The position numbers and the translations under genes are program-made. The notes beneath the pieces were generated by a model. It was not told where the DNA came from, made no database searches, and saw only the letters and a program-made list of their open reading frames with translations. This document shows positions 26,883 to 34,906 of a stretch of 64,000 nucleotides of DNA, in pieces; within the stretch, counting starts at the first letter, position 1; every line of letters starts with the position of its first letter. Source of the DNA: Bog-756 sp963696495 (GTDB taxonomy: Bacteria > Actinomycetota > Acidimicrobiia > Acidimicrobiales > RAAP-2). Location: the NCBI GenBank assembly GCA_963696495.1, contig CAVOKJ010000005.1, forward strand, positions 124,001 through 188,000, given 5' to 3'.

Positions 26883-27401
26883 GTGCCCGGCCCCGACCCG
26901 GTCGACGGCCGGGGACGAGCCCGGTCGGCCGATCCCCTCCTCGAGGTGGGGGCCATCGTGAAGCCGCACGGGCTCCGGGGCGATGTGATCGTGAAGCTCT
27001 CGACCAACCGTGACGAGAGGATCGACGCCGGAGCCGTCCTGACCACCGCCGACGGGCGAGCGCTGGAGGTGGTGCGTTCGTCCCCCCACCGTGGTCGCTT
27101 CATCGTCACCTTCGACGGGGTCGACGGCATCGACGCCGCCGAGGCGCTCCGCAGCACGGCGTTGTTCGCGCCGCCTCTGGAGGACCCGGACGCGCTGTGG
27201 ATCCACGAGCTGATCGGGTCCGAGGTGGAGGGCACCGACGGCGCCACCATCGGAACGGTGATCGCCGTGGAGGCCAACCCGGCCAGCGACCTGATGGTCC
27301 TGGACGGGGGGGCACTGATCCCGCTCCGCTTCGTGGTGCGGACCGAGCCGGGAGTTCGGGTGGTGGTCGACCTGCCCGACGGCCTCCTCGACCTCTACTG
27401 A
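26883..27401 (+). CDS. rimM: Ribosome maturation factor RimM
   Basis: A 172-residue two-domain protein needed for 16S rRNA processing near S19. The RimM N-domain start LEVGAIVKPHGLRGDVIVKL and the PRC-barrel C-domain with ALWIHELIGSEVEGTDG and the end DLPDGLLDLY are clear. The GTG start at 26883 leaves a 13-bp gap to khpA. trmD follows 15 bp downstream. Confidence 0.95.
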   Translation: MPGPDPVDGRGRARSADPLLEVGAIVKPHGLRGDVIVKLSTNRDERIDAGAVLTTADGRALEVVRSSPHRGRFIVTFDGVDGIDAAEALRSTALFAPPLEDPDALWIHELIGSEVEGTDGATIGTVIAVEANPASDLMVLDGGALIPLRFVVRTEPGVRVVVDLPDGLLDLY

Positions 27402-27416
27402 CGTGGCGGCCGTCCG

Positions 27417-28196
27417 GTGAACCCGTTGCGCATCGACATCTTCACGCTGTTCCCCGAGGTCATCGACCACTATGCCGACGCGTCGATCCTCGGTCGTGCC
27501 CGGGCCCGGGGGATGATGGACCTGCGGACCCACGACGTGCGCGACGCCGCCACCGACAACCATCGGTCGGTCGACGACGCTCCGTTCGGCGGGGGGGCCG
27601 GCATGGTGCTGGCGGCCGAGACGGTCTTCCGCTCCGTCGAGCAGGTCGCCGCCTCCGAGGAGGGGATGCCCCGCCCGTTGGTGCTCCTGACGCCGGGTGG
27701 CAGGCGCTTCGACCAACGGGTGGCCCGCGAGTACGCCGGGCTGCCGGAGGGCTTCTCCCTCCTGTGCGGCCGCTACGAGGGGGTCGACGAGCGTGTGGCC
27801 GACCATCTCGTGGACGAGGAGCTGTCAGTGGGGGACTTCGTCCTGGCCGGTGGCGAGCTCGCCGCCCTCGTGGTGGTGGAGTCGGTGGTCCGCCTGGTCC
27901 CGGGAGTGCTGGGCAACGAGGCGTCGGCCGGCGACGAGAGCTTCGCCGACGGCCTCCTCGAGTACCCTCAGTACACGAGACCGGCGACGTTCAGGGGGTG
28001 GGAGGTGCCCGAAGTCCTGCGCTCGGGTGATCACGGGCAGGTGGGTGACTGGCGCCGGGTCCAGGCCCTGGTCAGGACGCTGCAGCGGCGGCCCGACCTG
28101 ATCGCCGAGCGGGGAGGCCTGACCGATGCGGAGGTCCAGCTCCTCGCCGAGCACGGTGAGGTGCAGCTCCTCTCCGATCACGGCTACGATTGGTGA
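27417..28196 (+). CDS. trmD: tRNA (guanosine(37)-N1)-methyltransferase TrmD
   Basis: A 259-residue SPOUT methyltransferase that makes m1G37 in tRNAs and prevents frameshifting. Motifs are LRIDIFTLFPEVI, the substrate loop VDDAPFGGGAGMVL, the knot region LLCGRYEGVDERV and SVGDFVLAGGELAALVVVES. GTG start at 27417. Classic rpsP-rimM-trmD-rplS order. Confidence 0.96.
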   Translation: MNPLRIDIFTLFPEVIDHYADASILGRARARGMMDLRTHDVRDAATDNHRSVDDAPFGGGAGMVLAAETVFRSVEQVAASEEGMPRPLVLLTPGGRRFDQRVAREYAGLPEGFSLLCGRYEGVDERVADHLVDEELSVGDFVLAGGELAALVVVESVVRLVPGVLGNEASAGDESFADGLLEYPQYTRPATFRGWEVPEVLRSGDHGQVGDWRRVQALVRTLQRRPDLIAERGGLTDAEVQLLAEHGEVQLLSDHGYDW

Positions 28197-28256
28197 GCCT
28201 CGTCGGCACCGGCTCGGCCGGTGTTCGCACCGATTGGCCCGATTGGTCGAGTGTTC

Positions 28257-28277
28257 CCGGAGGACTGGTTCCTCCGG
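28257..28277 (+). promoter_or_regulatory. Hairpin in the rplS leader
   Basis: A perfect 8-bp inverted repeat, CCGGAGGA and TCCTCCGG around a 5-nt loop (CTGGT), lies 63 bp upstream of the L19 gene and 60 bp after trmD. It resembles a ribosomal-protein leader or attenuator. No U-run follows, so it is not a standard terminator. One arm also contains GGAGG, so folding would hide a Shine-Dalgarno-like sequence. Confidence 0.4.
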
Positions 28278-28340
28278 AAGTACTGACGAGCGGGTCTCCG
28301 ACGAGGGAGAGCCCGAACGATCCGTGGAAAGACGCGCCCC

Positions 28341-28694
28341 ATGAACCCGACCGACATCATTGACCGCGACAGCCTGAGGGACGACATCCCCGACTTCCGG
28401 CCCGGCGACACCGTCAAGGTCCACGTCCGGGTGGTCGAGGGCACCCGCGAGCGCGTCCAGGTGTTCCAGGGTGCCGTCGTCCGACGCCAGGGCACCGGTG
28501 TGCGCGAGACGTTCACCGTCCGAAAGGTGAGTTTCGGCGTCGGGGTCGAGCGGACCTTCCCCATCCACTCGCCGGTCATCGCCATGACCGAGGTCGTGTC
28601 GCTGGGCGACGTGCGGAGGGCCAAGCTGTACTACCTGCGTGACCGCCACGGCAAGGCTGCAAAGATCAAGGAGCGGCGGACTGCCCGCGCCTGA
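28341..28694 (+). CDS. rplS: 50S ribosomal protein L19
   Basis: A 117-residue bL19 protein with the family motifs DFRPGDTVKVHVRVVEGTRERVQ, FQGAVVRRQG, FTVRKVSFGVGVERTFP and KLYYLRDRHGKAAKI. It sits at the subunit interface. ATG start preceded by a 144-bp leader with a hairpin. In mycobacteria lepB and rnhB follow; both are missing here and DUF2469 comes next. Confidence 0.97.
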   Translation: MNPTDIIDRDSLRDDIPDFRPGDTVKVHVRVVEGTRERVQVFQGAVVRRQGTGVRETFTVRKVSFGVGVERTFPIHSPVIAMTEVVSLGDVRRAKLYYLRDRHGKAAKIKERRTARA

Positions 28695-28757
28695 CCGGAA
28701 TGGTCGTGCTCCGGCTCCGCCGGCGGGAGGTCGCGTGACGCGGCAGGACGGCGTGCG

Positions 28758-29051
28758 GTGAGCGAAGAGGACCTCGAGCGGTACGAGTCGGAGATCGAGT
28801 TGGCCCTCGTCCAGGAGTACCGGGCCGTGCTGCCCCTGTTCGCCTACGTGGTGGAGACCGAGCGTCGCTTCTACCTGGCCAACACCGTCGAGGTGACGGT
28901 CCGCTCCGATTCGACGCCGGCCTGCGTCGAGGTCCAGCTGAACGATGCCTGGGTGTGGGACATGTACCGGCCCGCCCGCTTCGTCCCCTCGGTCCGTATC
29001 CTCACGTTCCGGGACGTCAACATCGAACGCCTCCCCGAGAAGGAACTGTGA
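28758..29051 (+). CDS. DUF2469 family protein
   Basis: A 97-residue actinobacterial conserved protein (start MSEEDLERYESEIELALVQEYRAV in two parts, ending FRDVNIERLPEKEL). This family is found next to yraN in mycobacteria (Rv2901c) and its role is unknown. GTG start at 28758; the stop overlaps the yraN GTG (GTGA). No membrane segment. Confidence 0.88.
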   Translation: MSEEDLERYESEIELALVQEYRAVLPLFAYVVETERRFYLANTVEVTVRSDSTPACVEVQLNDAWVWDMYRPARFVPSVRILTFRDVNIERLPEKEL

Positions 29052-29506
29052 CCGGGGGCGCCACGCGGCGCCCCCCGGACGAGGACCGGCCCGACGGATC
29101 CGGCCGACCCGACGGATCCGGCCGGGTCGTTGAATCCGGGCGCCTGTCCGGGTCGGACCGCCGCCGGGCGCTCGGCAGCCAGGGCGAGGACCGTGCCGCC
29201 GGTTGGTACGAGGAGCACGGCTACGAGATCCTCGAGCGCAACTGGCGACGTCGCGAGGGCGAGGTGGACCTCATCGTGCGCCGCGACCGGACCGTGGTGT
29301 TCTGTGAGGTGAAGACGCGGACCGACAGCCGCTTCGGGACGGGCGCCGAGTCCGTGCTCGAGGCCAAGCAGCGCCGAATCCGCCGTCTGGCGTCACGGTG
29401 GCTGTCCGAATTGACGCCGGCGGCGGGCCGTGCGCGCGTCGAGGTGCGCTTCGACGTGGTCTCGATCACCGGGGGCGACCTCGACGTGATCGAGGACGCC
29501 TTCTGA
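29048..29506 (+). CDS. UPF0102 protein YraN
   Basis: A 152-residue predicted nuclease-like protein of the YraN family. The PD-(D/E)xK-type core is visible in GEVDLIVRRDRTVVFCEVKTR (D and E-x-K). The first ~40 residues are a repeat-bearing extension (PDGSGR twice) followed by the family start RRALGSQGEDRAA. GTG overlaps the DUF2469 stop. The family lies near comM and dprA in actinobacteria. Confidence 0.9.
   Translation: MTGGATRRPPDEDRPDGSGRPDGSGRVVESGRLSGSDRRRALGSQGEDRAAGWYEEHGYEILERNWRRREGEVDLIVRRDRTVVFCEVKTRTDSRFGTGAESVLEAKQRRIRRLASRWLSELTPAAGRARVEVRFDVVSITGGDLDVIEDAF
29091..29126 (+). repeat. 18-bp tandem repeat (2 copies) in yraN
   Basis: Two adjacent 18-bp units, sharing CCGACGGATCCGGCCG, code for PDGSGR twice in the non-conserved N-terminal extension of YraN. 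Confidence 0.85.
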
Positions 29507-29564
29507 CCCGTCAGGCCACCGTCGGGGCTCCGCATCACCGGGGGAGGCCCGACCGGCCATCTCG

Positions 29565-29570
29565 TAGGCT
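29565..29570 (+). promoter_or_regulatory. -10 box TAGGCT of leaderless enoyl-CoA hydratase gene
   Basis: TAGGCT ends 6 nt before the ATG at 29577; no ribosome site. Confidence 0.55.
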
Positions 29571-29576
29571 GCCGGC

Positions 29577-30371
29577 ATGACCGACAAACCCGAGACACTC
29601 ATCGTGGAGCGGGCCGGCGGCGTGGTGACGGTCACCATGAACCGGCCGGCCCGCAAGAACGCCGCCAACGGGACCATGTGGAGGGAGTTGCTCGCCGTCT
29701 TCGAGGACGTGGCCACGGACCGCAACGACCGGGTGATGGTGCTCACCGGTGCAGGCGGCGCGTTCTGCTCGGGCGCCGACCTCGGTGACGCCTCGAACGT
29801 CGCCGGGCGTCCCGGCGATCCCTTTCTGGTGCAGATGCGGGCCCTCGGTCAGGTGGCGCTCCGCCTGCACCAGATCCCCAAGCCGACCATCGCCAAGGTC
29901 GGGGGAGTGGCCGCCGGAGCAGGGATGAGCATGGCCCTCGGGTGCGACCTGGTGGTTGCCTCCGAATCGGCCCGGTTCTCCCAGATCTTCTCCAAGCGGG
30001 GCCTGTCGGTCGACTTCGGCGCGTCGTGGTTGCTCCCGCGGCTCATCGGCCTGCACCGGGCGAAGGAGCTGACCTTCTTCGCCGACATCCTGAGCGCCGA
30101 GGAGGCCGCGGCGTTCGGCCTGGTGAACCGGGTCGTCCCCGATGCCGAGCTCGACGGGGTCGTGGGCGAGTGGGCCGAGCGGCTGGCCGGGGGGCCGCCC
30201 CTGGCCCTCTCGCTGACCAAGACCATGCTGAACGGGTCACTCAATCTCTCGTTCGACCAAGCCCTCGAAGAGGAGTCGCGGTCCCAGGCCACCAACTTCG
30301 GCACCGCCGACACGGCCGAGGCGATCCTCGCCTTCTCCCAGAAGCGGGACCCGGTGTTCAAGGGCCGCTAG
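29577..30371 (+). CDS. Enoyl-CoA hydratase/isomerase family protein
   Basis: A 264-residue crotonase-fold protein. The oxyanion segments GAGGAFCSGADLG and VGGVAAGAGMSMALGCDLVVAS are typical. The second catalytic position reads GLSVDFGASWLLPRLIG with Asp in place of Glu, and the first position is Ala rather than Glu, a pattern closer to PaaG-type isomerases than to classical hydratases. Exact reaction unknown. Leaderless ATG. It interrupts the yraN-comM order. Confidence 0.9.
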   Translation: MTDKPETLIVERAGGVVTVTMNRPARKNAANGTMWRELLAVFEDVATDRNDRVMVLTGAGGAFCSGADLGDASNVAGRPGDPFLVQMRALGQVALRLHQIPKPTIAKVGGVAAGAGMSMALGCDLVVASESARFSQIFSKRGLSVDFGASWLLPRLIGLHRAKELTFFADILSAEEAAAFGLVNRVVPDAELDGVVGEWAERLAGGPPLALSLTKTMLNGSLNLSFDQALEEESRSQATNFGTADTAEAILAFSQKRDPVFKGR

Positions 30372-30430
30372 TCCTGTGCCGGGCGGTGGTGCCATCTGAG
30401 GGCCGGAAGCGTGGTGTGACACCCGCGCCG

Positions 30431-30436
30431 TAGGGT
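30431..30436 (+). promoter_or_regulatory. -10 box TAGGGT upstream of comM
   Basis: TAGGGT matches the TANNNT boxes used elsewhere in the window. It predicts a ~130-nt GC-rich 5' leader before the comM ATG at 30572. Confidence 0.35.
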
Positions 30437-30571
30437 TCCGGCGGTGCTTCGGGGCCCGCCCGCACCGTGTGCAGCATCGAGGGGCGCCCCCTTCGTCACG
30501 TCCCGGTGACGGGCTCGACCCTGCTTCGCTGAAGCCGGGCCGTCCCGCCCCGGCCTGCGTCCGGAGGCGCC

Positions 30572-32101
30572 ATGATCGCCGCTATTCCCTCTGCCGTACT
30601 GACCGGTGTCGACGGCACGCCCGTGTCCGTCGAGGTCCACGTGTCCAACGGCCTGCCCGGCTTCACGGTGGTCGGGTTGCCCGATGCCGCTGTCCGCGAA
30701 TCTCGGGACCGCGTGCGGGCCGCGCTGCTGTCCAGCGGCCTCAACTGGCCGTTGCGCCGGGTCACCGTCAACCTCGCCCCCTCCGGGATGCGCAAGGGAG
30801 GGGCGGGGCTCGACCTGCCCATCGCCATCGGGGTGCTGGTGGCCTCGGGCGCACTCGTCCCCGAAGACGTCGACGGGATGGCCTTCGTCGGTGAGCTCGG
30901 CCTCGACGGCTCCCTCCGGGGTGTGCCGGGGACGGTGGTGCTGGCCGAGGCGCTGGCCGCCCTCCGTTTGGTCGTGCCCGAGGAGAGCACGGTGGAGGCG
31001 GTCCTCGCCGGGCAGCCCGACGTGCGCACGGCACCGACGCTCCGCTCGCTGGTGGACCGGCTCACCGGCGAGAGCGGATGGCCCGACGTCGGGCCGATCA
31101 CCGGGCCCTCCGGGCAGCCCGCACCGTCCTCCCCCGGCGCCGCGGACCTCTCGGGGGTCCGGGGTCAGCGGATGGCCCGCCGTGCCCTGGAGGTGGCGGC
31201 CGCCGGCGGGCACCACCTCCTCTTCGTGGGTCCACCCGGCTCGGGGAAGACCATGCTGGCGACCTGCCTCCCGGGGCTGCTCCCCGACGTCGACCGGGCC
31301 ACGGCGCTGGAGGTGACGCGGGTGCACTCCGTGGCCGGACTGCCTCTTCCCCCGGACGGCCTGGTCGTGCGGCCTCCCTTCCGGGCCCCCCACCACGGCG
31401 CCTCGTCGGTGGCGATGATCGGGGGCGGCACCGCCTGGATGCGCCCGGGCGAGATCAGCCTGGCCCACGGCGGGGTCCTCTTCCTCGACGAGATGGGCGA
31501 GTTCCCGTCGGTGGTGCTCGACGCTCTGCGCCAACCCCTCGAGGACGGTCAGGTCCGCGTCAGTCGGGCCCGGGGCTCGACGGCGTTCCCCGCCCGTTTC
31601 ATCCTCGTCGGGGCGATGAACCCGTGCCCCTGCGGCGAGGGCGGGAGGCCGGGAGCATGCCGGTGTACCACTGCCGCCCGGGAGAGGTACGGCAGACGGC
31701 TGTCGGCGCCCCTGCTCGACCGCTTCGACATCGCCGTGCGGGTCGACCGGCCCGGGTTCGAGGACCTGCTCGGCCGGCACGTGGCCGAGGGCTCTGCGCC
31801 GGTGGCGGCGCGGGTGGCCCTCGCCCGGTCACTCGCCCGGGCACGAGGCGTCACCGTCAACGCGGAGCTGCCCGGGGGCAGACTCGACGAGTTGGCACCG
31901 CTCGACCGAGCGGCGTCGAGGCTGGTCGAGCACCACGTCCGTTCAGGGGCGCTGAGTGCCAGAGGCCTCCACCGGGTCCGTCGGCTGGCTCGCACCGTGG
32001 CCGACCTCGACGGGGGCGGGGACCTGGTCGAGGAGTCCCACATCCGCCTGGCCCTCCACCTCCGGTGCCACCGTGAGCTCCTGCTCGGAGCGGACCGGTG
32101 A
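30572..32101 (+). CDS. comM: YifB/ComM family Mg-chelatase-like AAA+ ATPase
   Basis: A 509-residue AAA+ protein. The N-terminal ChlI-like domain has VSNGLPGFTVVGLPDAAVRESRDRV-type sequence (GLPGFTVVGLPDAAVRES). Walker A GPPGSGKTMLA lies near residue 220, FLDEMGEF is Walker B and NPCPCGEGG with CRC is the family cysteine cluster. ComM acts as a branch-migration helicase in natural transformation. GGAGG lies 5 nt before the ATG. Its stop overlaps the dprA GTG. Confidence 0.94.
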   Translation: MIAAIPSAVLTGVDGTPVSVEVHVSNGLPGFTVVGLPDAAVRESRDRVRAALLSSGLNWPLRRVTVNLAPSGMRKGGAGLDLPIAIGVLVASGALVPEDVDGMAFVGELGLDGSLRGVPGTVVLAEALAALRLVVPEESTVEAVLAGQPDVRTAPTLRSLVDRLTGESGWPDVGPITGPSGQPAPSSPGAADLSGVRGQRMARRALEVAAAGGHHLLFVGPPGSGKTMLATCLPGLLPDVDRATALEVTRVHSVAGLPLPPDGLVVRPPFRAPHHGASSVAMIGGGTAWMRPGEISLAHGGVLFLDEMGEFPSVVLDALRQPLEDGQVRVSRARGSTAFPARFILVGAMNPCPCGEGGRPGACRCTTAARERYGRRLSAPLLDRFDIAVRVDRPGFEDLLGRHVAEGSAPVAARVALARSLARARGVTVNAELPGGRLDELAPLDRAASRLVEHHVRSGALSARGLHRVRRLARTVADLDGGGDLVEESHIRLALHLRCHRELLLGADR

Positions 32102-33309
32102 GGGGGCCGGACGCCCCCGAGGCCCACGCCGCCGCGCTGGCCGGGCTCGCCGGGATGACCCCGGTGCGGTTGGCGCTCCTCACCGACGGGTTCGCGCCGG
32201 TCACGGCGTGGAGGGCGCTGCGGGCGGGCACGCATCCCGGCGATCCTCGACGGAGATTCCTCCTCGATGCCCGGCGGACCGACGTCGAGGGCGTGGCCCG
32301 TCGGTACGCCGCCGCCGGGGTCACGGTGGCGCTCCCCGGGGGGCGGGGGTATCCCGGGATGCTCACGGGCGACCCCGGTGCCCCGGCCGTCCTGTTCGCG
32401 CTGGGGGACCCGACGGTTCTCGATCGCGGCCCCCGGGTGGCCGTCGTCGGGACGCGTTCCGCCACGCCCTACGGCCGGCAGGTTGCGTCGGAGCTGGCGT
32501 CGGATCTGGCCACGGAGGGCGTGACCATCGTGTCCGGGCTGGCCCGGGGGATCGATGCCGCCGCCCATGCCGGCGTGGTCAGGGTGGCCGACGATCGGGA
32601 CGTCGCGCCTCCGGTGGCAGTGGTGGGGACGGGTCTGGACGAGGTCTATCCGGCGTCGAGCAAGGACCTGTGGGCAGAGGTCGCCGGCCGCGGGGCCGTG
32701 CTGTCCGAGTCGCCGCTGGGCACCCGGGCCCTCCCGAGGGTGTTCCCGGCACGCAACCGCATCATCGCCGCCCTGTCGGATGTGGTGGTCGTCGTCGAGA
32801 GCCACTACCGGGGTGGCTCGCTCTACACCGCTGAAGCAGCGGCGCGCCGGTCGATCCCGGTGTGCGCGGTGCCGGGCTCGGTGAAGAGCGCATCCTCGTC
32901 CGGTACGAACGCGCTCCTCGTCGACGGCTGCATCCCGGTGCGCGACGCCGCCGACGTGCTGGTCGCCCTGGCGTTGGCGCGTGCCGGCTGTGACGGCCCG
33001 CTCCGCCAGCCCGGGCCGCACGGTCCCTGCGGCCGACGGCGGAGTCCCTCCGATCCCGGCGATCCGTCCGATCCGCCCGGGGGAGTCCCTGGAGGTGGGC
33101 CCGATCCCGCCGTGGACACCGATGGGCTGAGCGCCCCGGAGCGATCGGTGCTGCAGGCGATGGACGACACGCCGCTGGCCTTCGAGACGATCCTGCTCCG
33201 GACCGATCTCTCGATCGACGCCGCAGCCAGGGCCTGTGACGAACTGGTCCGGCGGGGATGCGTCGTCAGCGGGCCGGGGTGGTGGTGCAGGAGCCGATTC
33301 GACGGGTAG
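32098..33309 (+). CDS. dprA: DNA-processing protein DprA
   Basis: A 403-residue protein that loads RecA on incoming single-stranded DNA. The Rossmann-like core is clear: VAVVGTRSATPYGR, IVSGLARGIDAAAH, GTGLDEVYP, FPARNRIIAALSD, and ESHYRGGSLYTAEAA. A Pro/Gly/Ser-rich linker (about residues 305-345) leads to a C-terminal winged-helix domain. GTG overlaps the comM TGA (GTGA). The comM-dprA pair is conserved in actinobacteria. Confidence 0.95.
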   Translation: MRGPDAPEAHAAALAGLAGMTPVRLALLTDGFAPVTAWRALRAGTHPGDPRRRFLLDARRTDVEGVARRYAAAGVTVALPGGRGYPGMLTGDPGAPAVLFALGDPTVLDRGPRVAVVGTRSATPYGRQVASELASDLATEGVTIVSGLARGIDAAAHAGVVRVADDRDVAPPVAVVGTGLDEVYPASSKDLWAEVAGRGAVLSESPLGTRALPRVFPARNRIIAALSDVVVVVESHYRGGSLYTAEAAARRSIPVCAVPGSVKSASSSGTNALLVDGCIPVRDAADVLVALALARAGCDGPLRQPGPHGPCGRRRSPSDPGDPSDPPGGVPGGGPDPAVDTDGLSAPERSVLQAMDDTPLAFETILLRTDLSIDAAARACDELVRRGCVVSGPGWWCRSRFDG

Positions 33310-33552
33310 CGGGCCCACCGTCCGCCCCGGTCAGATCGAGCTTCGGTCCCGACCCGGCCCACGCTGCGGTGCTGGCGCTCCGGCTCCGGCCGCTCCGTAC
33401 CGTTCGAATGTTATTTGGAAAAGTGATCGGCCGACGTTCCCCCGGCCCGGGTCCCGGCAGTCCGGGCTCCGCTCCGGGCGTTGCCACCCGGCCCGGGTCA
33501 AACGACCTCTCCACTGCCCGATGGGCCGGCCCGGGGGGACCCGCCGGGCGGA
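33310..33552. other. Intergenic region between dprA and the pilin-like gene
   Basis: 243 bp between converging genes. It contains a short AT-rich run near 33405-33425 inside otherwise GC-rich DNA. No gene, tRNA or clear terminator was found. Confidence 0.5.
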
Positions 33553-34146
33553 TCATGGCGTCGGGAACGACCCCTGCTGCCAGCCGATGGCGGTCGAGGA
33601 CACGGAGCTCGGCGACGGCTCCGAGGCAATGGCCGGTGCCGTGCAGGAGGCCAGCCCGGACTGGGCGCCGTACCAGGTCGGGCTGGTCGCCGACTTCCAG
33701 ATCAGCCAGCAGACCCCGTCGCTCGACCGCGCCGCCAACGTGACGCTCCCACCCGACCCACCGTCAAGCCCGATCCCCTGGCCGGGCGACACGGCCACGC
33801 TGACCACCGAGGGACTCGAGCTCGGTCCGGCGACGAACGAGACGGAGGGATTGGAGGCGGAGAGTGCCGACGGCGTGATGGCGCCATAGCCGCCCGAGCT
33901 GGCCGCGGCCCCGGCCGCGGACATGCTGGTGGTCAGCGCCTGTTGGGCCTGCAGTCCGTCGGCCTCGGCCACGCCCGGGGCGTTGGAGACGCTGGTGTCC
34001 GAATTGCCGCTCGAGTGCAGGGTGGTGCCGAGGAGGATGGCCACCAGCAGCGCCGTTGCCACCATGCTCAACACGGTGGCGATCATCGAGAAGCCGGCGT
34101 CGCCGACTCCCGTGCCGGGATGGTCCCACAGCCGGCGGTCTGGCAT
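33553..34146 (-). CDS. Pilin-like membrane-anchored protein
   Basis: A 197-residue protein with a short basic leader (MPDRRLWDHPGTGVGDAG) followed by FSMIATVLSMVATALLVAIL, a hydrophobic helix as in type IV pilins. The expected cleavage would be Gly|Phe. The usual Glu at position 5 of the mature chain is missing (Thr instead). The outer part is Ser/Gly/Ala-rich with two cysteines (VCWLIW and ASCTAP) that could form a disulfide. ATG 34146 is chosen for the AAAGGGG site 6 nt upstream; an upstream in-frame start at 34209 lacks one. Its place beside comM-dprA suggests a link to DNA uptake or pili, which is inference. Confidence 0.65.
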   Translation of the reverse strand: MPDRRLWDHPGTGVGDAGFSMIATVLSMVATALLVAILLGTTLHSSGNSDTSVSNAPGVAEADGLQAQQALTTSMSAAGAAASSGGYGAITPSALSASNPSVSFVAGPSSSPSVVSVAVSPGQGIGLDGGSGGSVTLAARSSDGVCWLIWKSATSPTWYGAQSGLASCTAPAIASEPSPSSVSSTAIGWQQGSFPTP

Positions 34147-34430
34147 CCGTGCCCCTTTGCAACTGGCGCCGGCGAGACACGGCCCCGACCGTCGGTGGCG
34201 ACTTCCCACGACGCCGATCGGGGGCCGTGATCACGTCACGGCGCTACCCGGTGATCACTGATCCCATCGGCTCACAGCGGGGTGCACCTTGAGCGTTCTC
34301 GGCCTGATCGCCGTTTGCGGGAAGCCGGGGCGATGGGCCCCGTGCGTGATCGGCCGAGGCCGAGCGGGGACGGCCGGGCCCCGGTTCCGGTGGCGACCTT
34401 CCCGCCACGCCACCGTGGAGGGTCGGCCCG
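34147..34430. other. Upstream region of the pilin-like gene
   Basis: 284 bp between two minus-strand genes. It holds the paired GTGATCAC palindromes listed separately and several GC-rich inverted repeats. No gene was recognised. A weak resemblance to a cyclic-di-GMP riboswitch was considered and not accepted. Confidence 0.5.
34225..34258. promoter_or_regulatory. Paired GTGATCAC palindromes upstream of pilin-like gene
   Basis: The 8-bp palindrome GTGATCAC occurs at 34227-34234 and again at 34251-34258, centres 24 bp apart. The first also lies in the inverted repeat CCGTGATCACGTCACGG (34225-34241). This looks like a two-site operator for a dimeric regulator about 80-110 bp before the pilin-like start. 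Confidence 0.4.
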
Positions 34431-34835
34431 TCAGGCGTCCTCGGACTGCATCACCACGGTGTCGGCCTTCACCCGGTAGGTGACCCGCACCTCGCCGGGC
34501 TGCCTCATCGGGTAGCTGTCCACGCCGAGGTACTTCTTGGCCAGGGAGTCGATCTGGGCATCCGCGCCGTCCTCGGTCCCCTCGACCTCACCGCGCACGA
34601 CCACGACGTTGTAGGGATCGTCGGGGTCCACGACGGACACGGCCACGTGGGGATTCCGCTCGAGGTTGGTCACCTTCGCCCGGCCCCTCGCCGTGTTGAA
34701 CACCAGATCGTCACCGTCTCGGTCGATCCACACGGGCGTGAGCTGGGGCCGTCCATCGGCGCCCACCGTCGCCACGCTGGCGATGAGCGGACGGTCGATC
34801 AGGGCCTTCGCCTTGTTGGTCAGGGTGGTCGTCAC
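34431..34835 (-). CDS. PPOX-class probable F420-dependent enzyme
   Basis: A 134-residue split-barrel protein. The start NKAKALIDRPLIASVATVGADGRPQ in two parts and the motif LTPVWIDRDGDDLVFNTARGRAKVTNLERNP (as TPVWIDRDGDDLVFNTARGR) match the F420-binding PPOX family common in actinobacteria. Substrate unknown. GTG start with GGAGGA 6 nt upstream. Divergent from nfo. Confidence 0.85.
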   Translation of the reverse strand: MTTTLTNKAKALIDRPLIASVATVGADGRPQLTPVWIDRDGDDLVFNTARGRAKVTNLERNPHVAVSVVDPDDPYNVVVVRGEVEGTEDGADAQIDSLAKKYLGVDSYPMRQPGEVRVTYRVKADTVVMQSEDA

Positions 34836-34906
34836 GATGTTCCTCCGTCGGGTGACGGCTGCGCCGGCCCGGCGTCGGGCCCGGATGGCGCAGCACTGGT
34901 GGCTAG

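Noticed and set aside
33400..33430. tRNA-like T-loop (GTTCGAAT) after dprA
   Set aside because: No acceptor, D or anticodon arm can be formed around it.
34225..34241. CRP-type site CCGTGATCACGTCACGG
   Set aside because: The half-sites resemble CRP sites, but the spacing between GTGA and TCAC is 5, not 6, so I list it only as an unknown operator.
34147..34430. Possible cyclic-di-GMP riboswitch before the pilin-like gene
   Set aside because: On the minus strand there are GCAAAC and GGGTAGC fragments like the GEMM class, but the second GACGCAAAGCC-type core is missing and the stems do not pair as required.
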